The notes under the pieces were generated by a model. That model saw only the letters and a program-made list of their open reading frames with translations, was not told where the DNA came from and made no database searches. From contig NZ_JAHCDD010000002.1 in the NCBI RefSeq assembly GCF_018413525.1, positions 62,001-126,000 on the forward strand: a stretch of DNA of 64,000 bases. Direction: 5' to 3'. Shown piece by piece: positions 9,309 through 18,323 of this stretch. A program made the position numbers and the translations under genes. The number at the start of each line of letters is the position of its first letter. Position 1 is the first letter of the stretch. Origin of the DNA: Acidovorax sp. CCYZU-2555. GTDB lineage: Bacteria; Pseudomonadota; Gammaproteobacteria; Burkholderiales; Burkholderiaceae_C.

Positions 9309-10541
9309 ATGACCAACAAGACGTCGCTGGACAAGTCGAAAATCAAGTTTTTGCTGCTGGAGGGTATCCATCCCGGCGCTCTGCAGCTTCTGCAGAACGC
9401 GGGCTACACCAATGTGGAAGCGATCTCCGGCGCGTTGCCGGCCGAGGAGCTCGAGCGCAAGATCGCCGACGTGCACTTCGTCGGCATCCGTTCGCGCACG
9501 CAGCTGACCGAAGCGGTCTTCCAGGCCGCGCACAAGCTCGTCGCCGTGGGCTGCTTCTGCATAGGCACCAACCAGGTCGATCTCAATGCCGCACGCCAGC
9601 GCGGCGTGGCGGTGTTCAACGCGCCTTATTCCAATACCCGCTCGGTCGCCGAACTGGTGCTGGGCGAAGCCATCCTGCTGCTGCGGGGCATTCCCGCGAA
9701 GAACGCGGCCTCGCACCGCGGCGGCTGGCTCAAGACGGCCGACAACTCGTACGAGATCCGCGGCAAGACGCTGGGCATCGTCGGCTACGGCTCTATCGGC
9801 ACGCAGCTGTCGGTGCTGGCCGAAGCGCTGGGCATGCAGGTCGTTTTCCACGACATCACCACCAAGCTGCCGCTGGGCAATGCGCGCCAGGCCGCCTCGC
9901 TGCAGGAACTGCTGGCCGTCAGCGACATCGTGAGCCTGCATGTGCCCGAGCTGCCTTCGACGCAATGGATGATTGGCGCGGCCGAAATCGCCGCCATGAA
10001 GCCCAGCGCCATCCTGATCAATGCCTCGCGCGGCACCGTGGTCGAGATCGATGCGCTGGCCGCCGCCATGCGCTCGGGTCGCCTGCTGGGCGCCGCGCTC
10101 GACGTGTTCCCGGTCGAGCCGCGCACCAACAAGGATGAGTTCGAGTCGCCGCTGCGCGGCCTCGACAACGTGATCCTGACGCCGCACATCGGCGGCTCCA
10201 CCGCTGAAGCGCAGGCCAACATCGGTCTTGAAGTGGCGGAAAAGCTGATCAAGTACAGCGACAACGGCACGACCACCTCGGCAGTGAACTTCCCCGAAGT
10301 GGCGCTGCCTTCCCACCCCGGCCACAAGCGCATCCTGCATGTGCACCACAACGTGCCGGGCATCCTGTCGGCCGTGAACCAGGTGTTCGCGCAGCATGGC
10401 ATCAACATCGCGGGCCAGTATCTGCGCACCGATGAAACGCTGGGCTACATGGTGATGGACATCGTCGCCGACACGGTCGATCTGCCCATGGCGCAGCTCA
10501 CCGACATCCCCGGCACCATCCGCTGCCGCGTGCTGTACTAA
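9309..10541 (+). CDS. serA: D-3-phosphoglycerate dehydrogenase
   Basis: SerA oxidises 3-phosphoglycerate to 3-phosphohydroxypyruvate, the first step of serine synthesis, in the cytoplasm. The 410-residue protein has the NAD-binding loop GKTLGIVGYGSIGTQ, the catalytic arginine in INASRGTVVEIDAL, the histidine in LTPHIGGSTAEAQ and a C-terminal ACT-like regulatory domain from about residue 340 (RILHVHHNVPGILSAVNQVF), the E. coli-type architecture. It is preceded by 128 non-coding bases, so has its own promoter. Its stop overlaps the convergent histidine kinase stop by four bases. Confidence 0.96.
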   Translation: MTNKTSLDKSKIKFLLLEGIHPGALQLLQNAGYTNVEAISGALPAEELERKIADVHFVGIRSRTQLTEAVFQAAHKLVAVGCFCIGTNQVDLNAARQRGVAVFNAPYSNTRSVAELVLGEAILLLRGIPAKNAASHRGGWLKTADNSYEIRGKTLGIVGYGSIGTQLSVLAEALGMQVVFHDITTKLPLGNARQAASLQELLAVSDIVSLHVPELPSTQWMIGAAEIAAMKPSAILINASRGTVVEIDALAAAMRSGRLLGAALDVFPVEPRTNKDEFESPLRGLDNVILTPHIGGSTAEAQANIGLEVAEKLIKYSDNGTTTSAVNFPEVALPSHPGHKRILHVHHNVPGILSAVNQVFAQHGINIAGQYLRTDETLGYMVMDIVADTVDLPMAQLTDIPGTIRCRVLY

Positions 10542-11929
10542 GCAGCAGGAACCTGTGTCACCGACTCCGGCCCGAAACGCAGAATGAAGCGCGTTTCCTT
10601 GGGCTGGCTGTCGACCAGCACCTGGCCTTTGTGCATGTGCATGATCGACTGCGCAATCGCCAGCCCCAGACCGCCCGAGTCGCCGGGCTGGGCGCGCGCC
10701 GGATCGCAGCGGTAGAACCGGTCGAACAGCCGCGGCAGGTGTTCGGCGGCGATGGGCTCGCCATGGTTGGAGACTTCGATGTCCAGGCCCAGCGCATGCA
10801 CCTGGCTGCTGACCGTGACCACGCTGCCGGCCGCGCCGTAGCGCAAGGCGTTCGAGACCAGGTTGGCCATGGCGCGCGCCAGCAGCGCCGAATCGGCGAT
10901 CAGCCCCCCCTGCGCCAGATTGCGCATCTGCATGTCGCGTTCGTCGGCCATGCCTTCGAAATAGTCGCATACGCGGCCTGTCAGATGAGCGAGGTCCAGC
11001 GACTTCAGCTGCAGCATGGCCTCGGGCTTTTCGGCGCGCGCGAGAAACAGCATGTTGTCGATCATGCGCGCCAGACGCTCGTATTCCTCCTGCTTGGACA
11101 CCAGCAGGTTTTCATAGTCTTCCACGCTGCGTGGCTGGTTGAGCGCCTGCTGGTTCTGGCCCATGAGGTTGTTGAGCGGCGTGCGCATCTCGTGCGCCAG
11201 GTCTTCGGAAAAGCGCGACAGCCGCGAATAGCCTTCTTCGAGCCGCGCGAGCATCAGGTTGAGCGCGCAGGTCAGGCCTTGCAGCTCCTGGGGCTGGCGC
11301 TGGGCGTCCAGCCGCAGGCCCAGCTGCTGCGGGTGGATGGCCGCGGCCTGCAGGCTCAGGCGGCGCAGCGGCAGCAGGCCGCGGCGCACCACTTCCCAGC
11401 CCATCGCAAACGCCAGCAGCACGCCCACCAGCCAGGCGAGGGCGAGATTGGTGCGGTAGGCGGCGAGCATCTGGATGCGCGAGTTCAGCAGCGTGCCGGT
11501 GATCACGTGCAGGATGCCGGGCGGGCAGACCACATGGGCCCAGGCCAGCCGCGCGGCTTCGGGGCCGGTGTTGTTGAACAGCATGGGCGAGCCGTCGGCG
11601 GGAAAGGCCGGCCGCTGCATGTCGGTGGGATTGATTTCGACCAGCAGCTCGCCGCGGTCGTTGATGATCCAGAGAATGTTTTCCTTGTTGCCCAGCGTAT
11701 GCGCATAGAGGTGCGGGTGCTGGCGCAAGGTTTCGACATATTCGGGATCGCCCGAAAGAATGCGCATGCGTTCGATGCGCGCGATCAGGGCTTCGTCGTC
11801 GCGCTGCTTGAGTTCGGTCTTGAGCGCGTCGTAGACATAAAACCCCATCGCGCCAAACAAAATCGCGCTCACGGCGGCAAACATCAGTGCCAGCCGCAGG
11901 CGCAGGCTGATCTGCTCGAATTTCTTCAT
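10538..11929 (-). CDS. heavy-metal-type sensor histidine kinase
   Basis: This 463-residue membrane kinase resembles CusS/CopS sensors. A first membrane helix lies at about residues 12-32, a periplasmic sensing region follows, and a second helix sits at about 165-185. After a HAMP-like stretch come the H-box [18 protein letters not shown] (phospho-His near residue 247), the N-box [12 protein letters not shown] and the G-box [12 protein letters not shown]. It overlaps the response-regulator stop by four bases and so is co-translated with it. No metal-export gene lies beside it, so the stimulus is unproven. Confidence 0.88.
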   Translation of the reverse strand: MKKFEQISLRLRLALMFAAVSAILFGAMGFYVYDALKTELKQRDDEALIARIERMRILSGDPEYVETLRQHPHLYAHTLGNKENILWIINDRGELLVEINPTDMQRPAFPADGSPMLFNNTGPEAARLAWAHVVCPPGILHVITGTLLNSRIQMLAAYRTNLALAWLVGVLLAFAMGWEVVRRGLLPLRRLSLQAAAIHPQQLGLRLDAQRQPQELQGLTCALNLMLARLEEGYSRLSRFSEDLAHEMRTPLNNLMGQNQQALNQPRSVEDYENLLVSKQEEYERLARMIDNMLFLARAEKPEAMLQLKSLDLAHLTGRVCDYFEGMADERDMQMRNLAQGGLIADSALLARAMANLVSNALRYGAAGSVVTVSSQVHALGLDIEVSNHGEPIAAEHLPRLFDRFYRCDPARAQPGDSGGLGLAIAQSIMHMHKGQVLVDSQPKETRFILRFGPESVTQVPAA

Positions 11930-12600
11930 TCTGTCTCGGCCTCGATGCGGTAGCCCATGCCGCGCACGGTCTGTATCAGTTTGGTGTCGTAGCCGTCGTC
12001 GATCTTGGCGCGCAGGCGGCGTATGGCGACATCGACGACATTCGTATCGCTGTCGAAGTTCATGTCCCAGACCTGGGACGCAATGCGCGTGCGCGACATC
12101 ACTTCGCCCTGGTGCTGCAGCAGCAATTGCAGCAGCGCGAACTCCTTGTTGGTCAGTTCTATGCGCTGGCCCTGGCGCGTGACGCGTCGGCGCAGCAAGT
12201 CCATTTCGAGGTCGGCGAGGCGAAAGACGTCGGGCTCGCGCAGCGGCGTGCGGCGCAGCAAGGTGCGCACGCGCGCCAGCAGTTCGGCATAGGAAAACGG
12301 TTTGACCAGGTAATCGTCGGCGCCGAGTTCCAGCCCTTTTACGCGGTCTTCGATGGCATCGCGTGCGGTCAGAAACAATACCGGCGTCTGGTGGGTTTCA
12401 CGAAATTTCCGAATGAAACTCCAGCCGTCCATTCCCGGCAACATGACGTCAAGAATCAGCAGATCAAAATCGGAATTGCGGGACAGATGAAAACCGTCCA
12501 CGCCGTTGTATGCGACTTCGATCTGATAGCCGGACTCGGTCAAACCCTTTTGCAGATAATCCGCGGATTTGACTTCGTCTTCAATGATCAATATGCGCAT
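11926..12600 (-). CDS. OmpR/PhoB-family response regulator (CusR/CopR-like)
   Basis: The 224-residue protein has a receiver domain with the acidic pocket IIEDE, phosphoacceptor Asp51 in [10 protein letters not shown] and Lys100 in YLVKPFS, followed by a winged-helix DNA-binding domain ending [12 protein letters not shown]. These are the features of copper/heavy-metal response regulators. The ATG at 12600 is where the receiver domain begins; the frame stays open 20 codons upstream but without family similarity. It is divergent from the DUF4148 gene, a plausible target. Confidence 0.9.
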   Translation of the reverse strand: MRILIIEDEVKSADYLQKGLTESGYQIEVAYNGVDGFHLSRNSDFDLLILDVMLPGMDGWSFIRKFRETHQTPVLFLTARDAIEDRVKGLELGADDYLVKPFSYAELLARVRTLLRRTPLREPDVFRLADLEMDLLRRRVTRQGQRIELTNKEFALLQLLLQHQGEVMSRTRIASQVWDMNFDSDTNVVDVAIRRLRAKIDDGYDTKLIQTVRGMGYRIEAETE

Positions 12601-12662
12601 GGAGTGCTTGTGCCGGTCCGGGGGAAGGCAGTAATGGTAGTGGCTAACGCGATTTCGCACAT

Positions 12663-12679
12663 GACAAAAACGTAATGTC
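12663..12679. promoter_or_regulatory. possible operator in divergent regulator/DUF4148 promoter
   Basis: GACA-N9-TGTC forms a short interrupted palindrome 63 bases before the response-regulator start and 111 bases before the DUF4148 start. CusR/CopR-type regulators bind sites with similar GACA/TGTC half-sites, but the spacing and flanks match only partly. Confidence 0.25.
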
Positions 12680-12789
12680 CACGCAATCTTCGCGTCAGTG
12701 CTCTGGTCACAGAATTGTCTTCATTCGCTAGGCAGCAGACCCCGGATCACCGAACCGCCGCCTTCCTTGAACCTCTTCTGAAAGATCTC

Positions 12790-13227
12790 ATGAGCTCCAT
12801 CCGTCACACCGCTTCGATCCTGATTCTGTCCCTCACCGCTGCAGTCGCCGGCCACGCCATGGCCGCCGAACCCACCTCCGGCCTGACCCGCGCCCAGGTG
12901 CTCGCCGATCTGGCCGAAGCCCAGCGCACCGGCAGCATCGCCGAAGGCGAAATGGGCCTGGCACCCAAGGTGCTCAACCCGCAGCAATACCCTGCGCAAC
13001 AGCAGGCCGCGGGCAATACCCGTGCCCAGGTGATCGCCGAGTTCCAGCGTGCGCGTGCCAACGGCGAGCTGCTGGAAACGGTCTCCGGTGCCCGCATGAG
13101 CGAGGTGCGTCCCGACCTCTACCCCGCCAAGACCGCGCAAGGCCAGGCCGTGAGCCGCGACCAGGTGGTTGCCGACCTGCAACGTGCACGTGACGCCGGT
13201 CAGCTGACCTTCGGCGAAGGCAGCTGA
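12790..13227 (+). CDS. small exported DUF4148-family protein
   Basis: The 145-residue protein has a clear signal peptide (hydrophobic SILILSLTAAVAGHAMA, cleavage around residue 24). The mature part holds three spaced copies of a helix of the form TRAQVxADLxxAxxxG, at about residues 33-50, 76-93 and 121-138 (LTRAQVLADLAEAQRTG, NTRAQVIAEFQRARANG, VSRDQVVADLQRARDAG). DUF4148 proteins are common in Burkholderiales, often beside copper-type two-component systems as here; function is unknown. A strong bidirectional terminator follows. Confidence 0.85.
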   Translation: MSSIRHTASILILSLTAAVAGHAMAAEPTSGLTRAQVLADLAEAQRTGSIAEGEMGLAPKVLNPQQYPAQQQAAGNTRAQVIAEFQRARANGELLETVSGARMSEVRPDLYPAKTAQGQAVSRDQVVADLQRARDAGQLTFGEGS

Positions 13228-13247
13228 TCCAGCCGCCGCTCGGCCCC

Positions 13248-13278
13248 AAAAAAAACCCCGCGATGCGGGGTTTTTTTT
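13248..13278. terminator. bidirectional intrinsic terminator
   Basis: Eight A's, then the stem CCCCGC-GAT-GCGGGG at 13256-13270, then eight T's. The symmetrical arrangement can end both the rightward DUF4148 transcript and the leftward Bug-receptor transcript (stop at 13292). Confidence 0.92.
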
Positions 13279-13291
13279 CGTTGCGCGCAGC

Positions 13292-14257
13292 TCAATCCAT
13301 CGTGAGCTTCTGCTTGACGACCACGTCCTTGTAGACCGTGAGTTCTTCCTTCATCTGCTGGGCAAACTTCTCGGGCGTGCCGGCCTGGATGATGGAGCCG
13401 GTTTCCTCGATGCGCTTGCGGATCGCGGGGTCCTGCAGCACCTTGCGCGTGGCGGCATTGACCTTGTCGACGATGTCCTTGGGCAGGTTCTTGGGGCCGA
13501 CGATGCCGTAATAGGCCATGCGGTTCACGGGCTCGAGGCCGATTTCCTTGAATGTGGGTACATCGGGCATCGCGGGCACGCGCTCGGGCGCAGCGACCAC
13601 CAGGGCCACGAGGCGCTTTTCCTTGATGAAGGGCAGGGCCGAAGGCAAGTTGTCGAAAATCAGCGGCACCTGGCCGGCGACGGCGTCATTGAGCGCCGGG
13701 CCCGAACCGCGGTAAGGCACGTGCATCATGTCGGTGCCGGTAGACAGCTTGAACATTTCCATCATCAGATGGGTGATCGAGCCCGTGCCCGGCGAGGCGT
13801 AGGAGTACTTGGCGGGGTTCTTCTTGATTTCCTCGAGGAACTGCTTGTAGTTCTTGCCCGCGAACTGGGGGTTGGCCGCGATCACATTGGGCGTGGCCGC
13901 AATGTTGATGACGGGCGTGAAGTCGGTGGCGACGTTGTAAGGAATCTTGGGGTTGATCGCCGGGTTGGTCGCCGTGGTCGACACCGTGGCAATGCCCAGG
14001 TGGTAGCCGTCGGGCGTGGCGCGTGCGGTTTCGGCGGCGCCGATGCTGCCCCCACCGCCGCCGCGGTTTTCCACGATCACGGGCTGGCCGAGTTCACGGC
14101 CCAGCGGATCGGCGATCACGCGGGCAATCAGGTCGGTGGTACCGCCCGCGGCGAAAGGCACGAGCAGCTTGATGGGCTTGTTCGGATAGGCCGACTGCGC
14201 GAAGGCGCTGCCGAAAAGGGAAAGAATGCCCAAGGCCAAAATGCTTTTGCGAACCAT
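13292..14257 (-). CDS. TTT-family (Bug) periplasmic solute receptor of the glutarate cluster
   Basis: The 321-residue protein is a tripartite-tricarboxylate-transporter type receptor, exported by a signal peptide (SILALGILSLFGSAFAQS). Family hallmarks are the ligand-loop segments LLVPFAAGGTTDLIARVIAD and ENRGGGGGSIGAA and the second-domain motif MMHVPYRGSGPALNDAVAGQ. Start at 14257 was taken because a GGAGA ribosome site lies just upstream; an in-frame upstream extension lacks one. No TctA/TctB membrane partners are nearby. Location downstream of the CoA-transferase and glutaryl-CoA dehydrogenase suggests a dicarboxylate ligand, an inference. A 259-base gap upstream suggests its own promoter. 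Confidence 0.87.
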   Translation of the reverse strand: MVRKSILALGILSLFGSAFAQSAYPNKPIKLLVPFAAGGTTDLIARVIADPLGRELGQPVIVENRGGGGGSIGAAETARATPDGYHLGIATVSTTATNPAINPKIPYNVATDFTPVINIAATPNVIAANPQFAGKNYKQFLEEIKKNPAKYSYASPGTGSITHLMMEMFKLSTGTDMMHVPYRGSGPALNDAVAGQVPLIFDNLPSALPFIKEKRLVALVVAAPERVPAMPDVPTFKEIGLEPVNRMAYYGIVGPKNLPKDIVDKVNAATRKVLQDPAIRKRIEETGSIIQAGTPEKFAQQMKEELTVYKDVVVKQKLTMD

Positions 14258-14516
14258 TGAATTGTCTCCAGGGAATATTTTGTTCAACGTGACAATATGC
14301 TAATGGCATTGTTGGCAGCGCAATTTCCCGGCGACAGTTAAATGCTTCAGTAGTTTCCCAGGGGGCATTTGAGTTTGCAGGCGTGTCTTGTCCTGCATCA
14401 AATCGCCAGGGATTTTCCGCATATTCGATCAGAGGCCCGGGCAGGGATATTGCCCAGAGGCCCCCAGGGCTTGCGCAGATCGCCGCCCTGTCGACCGACT
14501 CAGGGGTAACGGGCTG

Positions 14517-15758
14517 TCAGATCGCGCCGTTGCCGCGCAGCGCCGCGATCTTCTCGGCGTCCAGTCCCAACTGCTGCAGCACCTCATCGGTGTGCTGGCC
14601 CAGCGCGGGCGGCGCGCGGTGGTAGACCACGGGCGTGCCCGACAGCCGCATCGGGTTGGCGACGCCGGCCACGGCCGGCATGCCGTCATTTGTGTCGCGC
14701 GGCAGTTCTATGCGCAGGCCCCTGGCCTTGACCTGGGGATCGTCGAAAGCCTGGGCCACGGTGTTGATCGGGCCGCAGGGCACGGCCTTGTCTTCGAACA
14801 GCGCGATCCAGGCGGCCGTGGTGCGCTGGCGCAGCACGGGCTCCATCAGCGCCAGCAGCGCCGCGCGGTGCTGCACGCGCGCGGTATTGGTCGCGAAGCG
14901 CGCGTCCTGGGCCCATTCGGGCGCGGCGATGGCGGCGCAAAAGCGCGCGAACTGGCCGTCGTTGCCGATTGCCAGCATCACGTTGCCGTCCGAAGTCACG
15001 AAGTCCTGGTAGGGCGCGAGGCTGGGGTGCACATTGCCCGCGCGGCCCGGCGCCTCGCCCGTGGCGAGATAGCCCGCGGCCTGGTTGGCGAGCACCGCCA
15101 TGCCCACGTCGAGCAGCGCCATGTCGATGTACTGGCCCTGGCCGCTCGCGTGGCGCGCGTTGATCGCCGCGAGAATCGCATTGCTCGCGTACAGCCCGGT
15201 GAACACGTCGATCACCGCCACGCCGGCCTTGAGCGGGCCGCCGCCGGGCGCACCGTCGGCATGGCCCGTGATGCTCATCAGGCCGCACATGGCCTGCACC
15301 ATCAGGTCGTAGCCCGCGCGCTCGGCGTAGGGCCCGTCCTGGCCGAAACCGGTGATGGAGCAGTAGATCAGGCGCGGATTGCGCGCCTTGAGGCTGTCGT
15401 AATCGAGGCCGTACTGGCGCAGGCCGCCGACCTTGAAGTTCTCGACGACCACATCGGCTTCGCCGGCCATGCGCTGCAGCAGCGCCTGGCCTTCGGGGTG
15501 GGCCATGTCGATGGTGATCGAGCGCTTGTTGCGGTTGCAGGCCGTGAAGTAGCTGGCTTCGCGCGAGTCCTGGCCGTTCTCGTCGCGCAGGAACGGCGGG
15601 CCCCAGTGGCGCGTGTCGTCGCCCGCGACCGGGCGCTCCACCTTGACGACGTCGGCGCCCAGGTCGGCAAGCATCTGCGTGCACCAGGGGCCGGCGAGCA
15701 CGCGCGACAGGTCGAGGACTTTGATGCCGGCGAGGGCGGTGGGGGGGGATGTGGTCAT
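14517..15758 (-). CDS. class III (CaiB/BaiF) CoA-transferase, probable glutarate CoA-transferase
   Basis: The 413-residue protein is a family III CoA-transferase. It opens with GIKVLDLSRVLAGPWCTQ and ADLGADVVKVERPVAGDDTR, the segments around CoA binding, and has the catalytic-Asp segment around GYDLMVQAMCGLMSITGH. Transfer from a donor acyl-CoA to an acid such as glutarate is expected. The adjacent glutaryl-CoA dehydrogenase gene on the same strand supports glutarate as substrate, as in the SugCT/GcdG arrangement. A large hairpin repeat fills the 172 bases between the two genes. Confidence 0.88.
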   Translation of the reverse strand: MTTSPPTALAGIKVLDLSRVLAGPWCTQMLADLGADVVKVERPVAGDDTRHWGPPFLRDENGQDSREASYFTACNRNKRSITIDMAHPEGQALLQRMAGEADVVVENFKVGGLRQYGLDYDSLKARNPRLIYCSITGFGQDGPYAERAGYDLMVQAMCGLMSITGHADGAPGGGPLKAGVAVIDVFTGLYASNAILAAINARHASGQGQYIDMALLDVGMAVLANQAAGYLATGEAPGRAGNVHPSLAPYQDFVTSDGNVMLAIGNDGQFARFCAAIAAPEWAQDARFATNTARVQHRAALLALMEPVLRQRTTAAWIALFEDKAVPCGPINTVAQAFDDPQVKARGLRIELPRDTNDGMPAVAGVANPMRLSGTPVVYHRAPPALGQHTDEVLQQLGLDAEKIAALRGNGAI

Positions 15759-15790
15759 GGGGGCTTCTACTGGAGGGCAGGCCGTTCATG

Positions 15791-15850
15791 GTTCGACAAG
15801 CTCACCACGAACGGTCATCCGTTCGTCCTGAGCTTGTCGAAGGATGAACG
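15791..15850. repeat. REP-like inverted repeat, copy B (large hairpin)
   Basis: GTTCGACAAGCTCACCACGA at 15791 and its near-complement ending at 15840 (GTCCTGAGCTTGTCGAA) form a stem of about 23 bp around TCAT. Outer GTTCAT and ATGAAC extend the symmetry. It sits between the glutaryl-CoA dehydrogenase and CoA-transferase genes and could stabilise or attenuate the transcript. Related units occur at 1106 and 40962. Confidence 0.75.
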
Positions 15851-15930
15851 CCCTGTCCTCATGATTAAGGCTCAGGACGTACGGAACTGCCGAGCGGCAC
15901 GGGCAGGCCCTGCCTCCCCGCTCAGTGCAA

Positions 15931-17124
15931 TCAGTTCGCGAACGCCGCAATGCCCGTCTGCGCGCGGCCGAGAATCAGCGCGTGCACATCGTGCGTGCCT
16001 TCGTAGGTGTTGACCACTTCGAGGTTCACCAGATGGCGGGCCACACCGAATTCGTCGCTGATGCCGTTGCCGCCGAGCATGTCGCGCGCCAGGCGGGCGA
16101 TATCCAGGGCCTTGCCGCAGTTGTTGCGCTTGATCAGCGACGTGATCTCGACCACGTTCTGGTGTTCGTCCTTCATGCGGCCCACGCGCAGCGCGGCCTG
16201 CAGGCCCAGCGTGATTTCGGTCTGCATGTCGGCGAGCTTCTTTTGCACCAGCTGGTTGGCGGCCAGGGGGCGGCCGAACTGCTTGCGGTCCAGCGTGTAC
16301 TGGCGCGCGGTGTGCCAGCAGGCTTCGGCCGCGCCCATCGCGCCCCAGGCAATGCCGAAGCGTGCGCTGTTGAGGCAGGTGAACGGACCCTTGAGGCCGC
16401 GCACTTCGGGGAAGGCGTTTTCTTCGGGAACGAACACGTCGTCCATGACGATTTCGCCGGTGATCGAGGCACGCAGGCCGACCTTGCCGTGAATTGCGGG
16501 GGCGGTCAGGCCCTTCCAGCCCTTTTCCAGGATGAAGCCGCGGATCTGGCCGACCGCGCCGCCTTCGGAAACTTCCTTGGCCCAGACGACGAACACATCA
16601 GCCACGGGGCTGTTGGTGATCCACATCTTGCTGCCCTTGAGCTTGTAGCCGCCGTCCACCTTGTAGGCGCGCGTGGCCATGGAGCCCGGGTCGGAGCCGT
16701 GGTCGGGTTCGGTCAGGCCGAAGCAGCCGATGAAGTGGCCGCTGGCCAGCTTGGGCAGGTACTTCTGCTTTTGCTCTTCGCTGCCGAATTCGTTGATGGG
16801 CACCATCACCAGCGAGCTTTGCACGCTGGCCATCGAGCGGTAGCCTGAATCGATGCGCTCGATCTCGCGCGCCACCAGGCCGTAGCTCACGTAGTTCAGG
16901 CCGGCGCCGCCGTAGTTGGTGCCAATCGTCGGGCCCAGCAGGCCCAGCTCGCCCATCTCGCGGAAGATGGTGATGTCGGACTTTTCATGGCGGAACATTT
17001 CCAGCACGCGCGGCGCCAGCTGGCCCTGGCAATAGTCACGCGCGGCGTCGCGCACCATGCGCTCGTCTTCGGTGAGTTGCTGGTCGAGTTGGAAGGGATC
17101 GTCCCATTGGAAGTTGCCGGCCAT
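15931..17124 (-). CDS. gcdH: glutaryl-CoA dehydrogenase
   Basis: GcdH oxidatively decarboxylates glutaryl-CoA to crotonyl-CoA in lysine/glutarate/aromatic breakdown, passing electrons to ETF. The 397-residue length is typical. The sequence starts [20 protein letters not shown], contains the FAD/substrate segments [16 protein letters not shown] and [18 protein letters not shown], and ends with the glutaryl-CoA-specific catalytic-Glu segment [20 protein letters not shown] (Glu near residue 375). The ATG at 17124 has a GAGGAGA ribosome site. Confidence 0.95.
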   Translation of the reverse strand: MAGNFQWDDPFQLDQQLTEDERMVRDAARDYCQGQLAPRVLEMFRHEKSDITIFREMGELGLLGPTIGTNYGGAGLNYVSYGLVAREIERIDSGYRSMASVQSSLVMVPINEFGSEEQKQKYLPKLASGHFIGCFGLTEPDHGSDPGSMATRAYKVDGGYKLKGSKMWITNSPVADVFVVWAKEVSEGGAVGQIRGFILEKGWKGLTAPAIHGKVGLRASITGEIVMDDVFVPEENAFPEVRGLKGPFTCLNSARFGIAWGAMGAAEACWHTARQYTLDRKQFGRPLAANQLVQKKLADMQTEITLGLQAALRVGRMKDEHQNVVEITSLIKRNNCGKALDIARLARDMLGGNGISDEFGVARHLVNLEVVNTYEGTHDVHALILGRAQTGIAAFAN

Positions 17125-17263
17125 GTTGTGTCTCCTCGGATGCGGTGGATATCGGGGGCTGCGGCCACCTTTGCGCAAAGCGCATGGTGGGCAGGAACTG
17201 GAGGTGATCGTAGGCCGTTGCGTCTACCCGGGCAAACGATTTGTTTGCATCCAGATATGAGAT

Positions 17264-18184
17264 TCATGCATGAATGGGCGCGTCGGCTGGCGCGGTCCAA
17301 TGCTGCTGCTGCACGCTTTCGGTCAGCAGACCCGCAAAGGCCTGGGCGGCCGCGCTGCGCGAAGTGCGCGCGTTCCACAGCAGGCTCGCGGTGCGCAGCA
17401 GCGGCGGCTGCAGGCCCAGCGCGCAAAGGCCCTGGCCGTGCAGCGCCGCGGCGCGCTGCGGCACGATGCAGGCCAGCTGCGGCCCCCAGTGGCAGGCGGC
17501 GATCAGCGCGTGCACCGACTCCATCTCGACCATGACCTTGGGCTGAACGCCCGCGGCGCGAAAATGCTCTTCGAGCAGGCGCCGCGTGGCAAAGCGCCGC
17601 GACAGCAGGGCCAGCGGAACGTCCTGCAGTTGCTGCAACTGCAGCGGCGCCTGGCCCGCGAGCGGGTGCGAGGCATGGGCGACGAACTGCATATGCTCTT
17701 CGAACAGCGGTTCGGAGTCGACGCCCGCAACGCCCGCGGGGTGGAAAGCCATGCCCAGGTCGAGATCGCCGCTGAGCAGCAGGGCTTCGATGTCGGGCGC
17801 CAGCAGTTCGCGCAGCACCACGTGGATCTTGGGATAGCGCGCATTGAACGCCGCCACGGCCGACGGCACCAGCGTGTGCAGCGAAGTCGGAATCACGCCC
17901 ACCGTGAGATGGCCGGCCTGCAGGCTCGCCAAATCTGCCAGCGCCATGCGCCCGGCTTCGAGCTCCTGCAGCGCGCGCGCCGCGTAGTCCTTGAACACCA
18001 GGCCCGCCTGCGACAGTTTGAGGCCCCGGCCCACGCGCTCGAACAGCGGCACGCCCAGCTCGTCCTCGATCTGGCGCAGGCCGTGCGACAGCGTCGACTG
18101 GGTGACGAACAGTTGCTTGGCCGAGGTCGTCAGATGCTCGGTTCGTGCGATGTCGAGAAAGTAGCGCAGCTGGCGGATTTCCAT
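17264..18184 (-). CDS. LysR-family regulator divergent from catB (CatR-like by position)
   Basis: The 306-residue protein has an N-terminal winged helix (MEIRQLRYFLDIARTEHLTT, then AKQLFVTQSTLSHGLRQIE) and a C-terminal effector-binding domain. It lies head-to-head with catB, the classic arrangement for the muconate-responsive activator, but it also sits upstream of gcdH on the same strand (139-base gap), so it could serve the glutarate genes. In sequence it recalls CynR-like members more than textbook CatR. A perfect palindrome in the divergent region is its likely site. An ATG three codons upstream is possible but lacks a good ribosome site. Confidence 0.82.
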   Translation of the reverse strand: MEIRQLRYFLDIARTEHLTTSAKQLFVTQSTLSHGLRQIEDELGVPLFERVGRGLKLSQAGLVFKDYAARALQELEAGRMALADLASLQAGHLTVGVIPTSLHTLVPSAVAAFNARYPKIHVVLRELLAPDIEALLLSGDLDLGMAFHPAGVAGVDSEPLFEEHMQFVAHASHPLAGQAPLQLQQLQDVPLALLSRRFATRRLLEEHFRAAGVQPKVMVEMESVHALIAACHWGPQLACIVPQRAAALHGQGLCALGLQPPLLRTASLLWNARTSRSAAAQAFAGLLTESVQQQHWTAPADAPIHA

Positions 18185-18212
18185 GGAAGCCATCCCTGGC
18201 AAAAAATAAACG

Positions 18213-18227
18213 TTCGAAATTATCGAA
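18213..18227. promoter_or_regulatory. LysR-type box in the catR-catB divergent region
   Basis: TTCGA-AATTA-TCGAA is a perfect 15-base palindrome containing the T-N11-A core of LysR operators. It lies 29 bases from the LysR start and 97 bases from the catB start, where an activator site governing both would be expected. Confidence 0.6.
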
Positions 18228-18323
18228 TGGATCAACAGAAATAAATCATTGGATTGGTTAAATATCCGACATTAAGCTGTGTTCAGCGGCACCTTCCTGC
18301 GCTGCCGCCGCAAAGAAATCCGC

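Noticed and set aside
9237-10970. 577-codon open frame opposite serA and the kinase gene
   Set aside because: It spans two recognised genes in antisense and matches no family.
14388-16013. 541-codon plus-strand frame opposite the CoA-transferase gene
   Set aside because: It runs through the CoA-transferase, the REP-like repeat and part of gcdH and has no family features.
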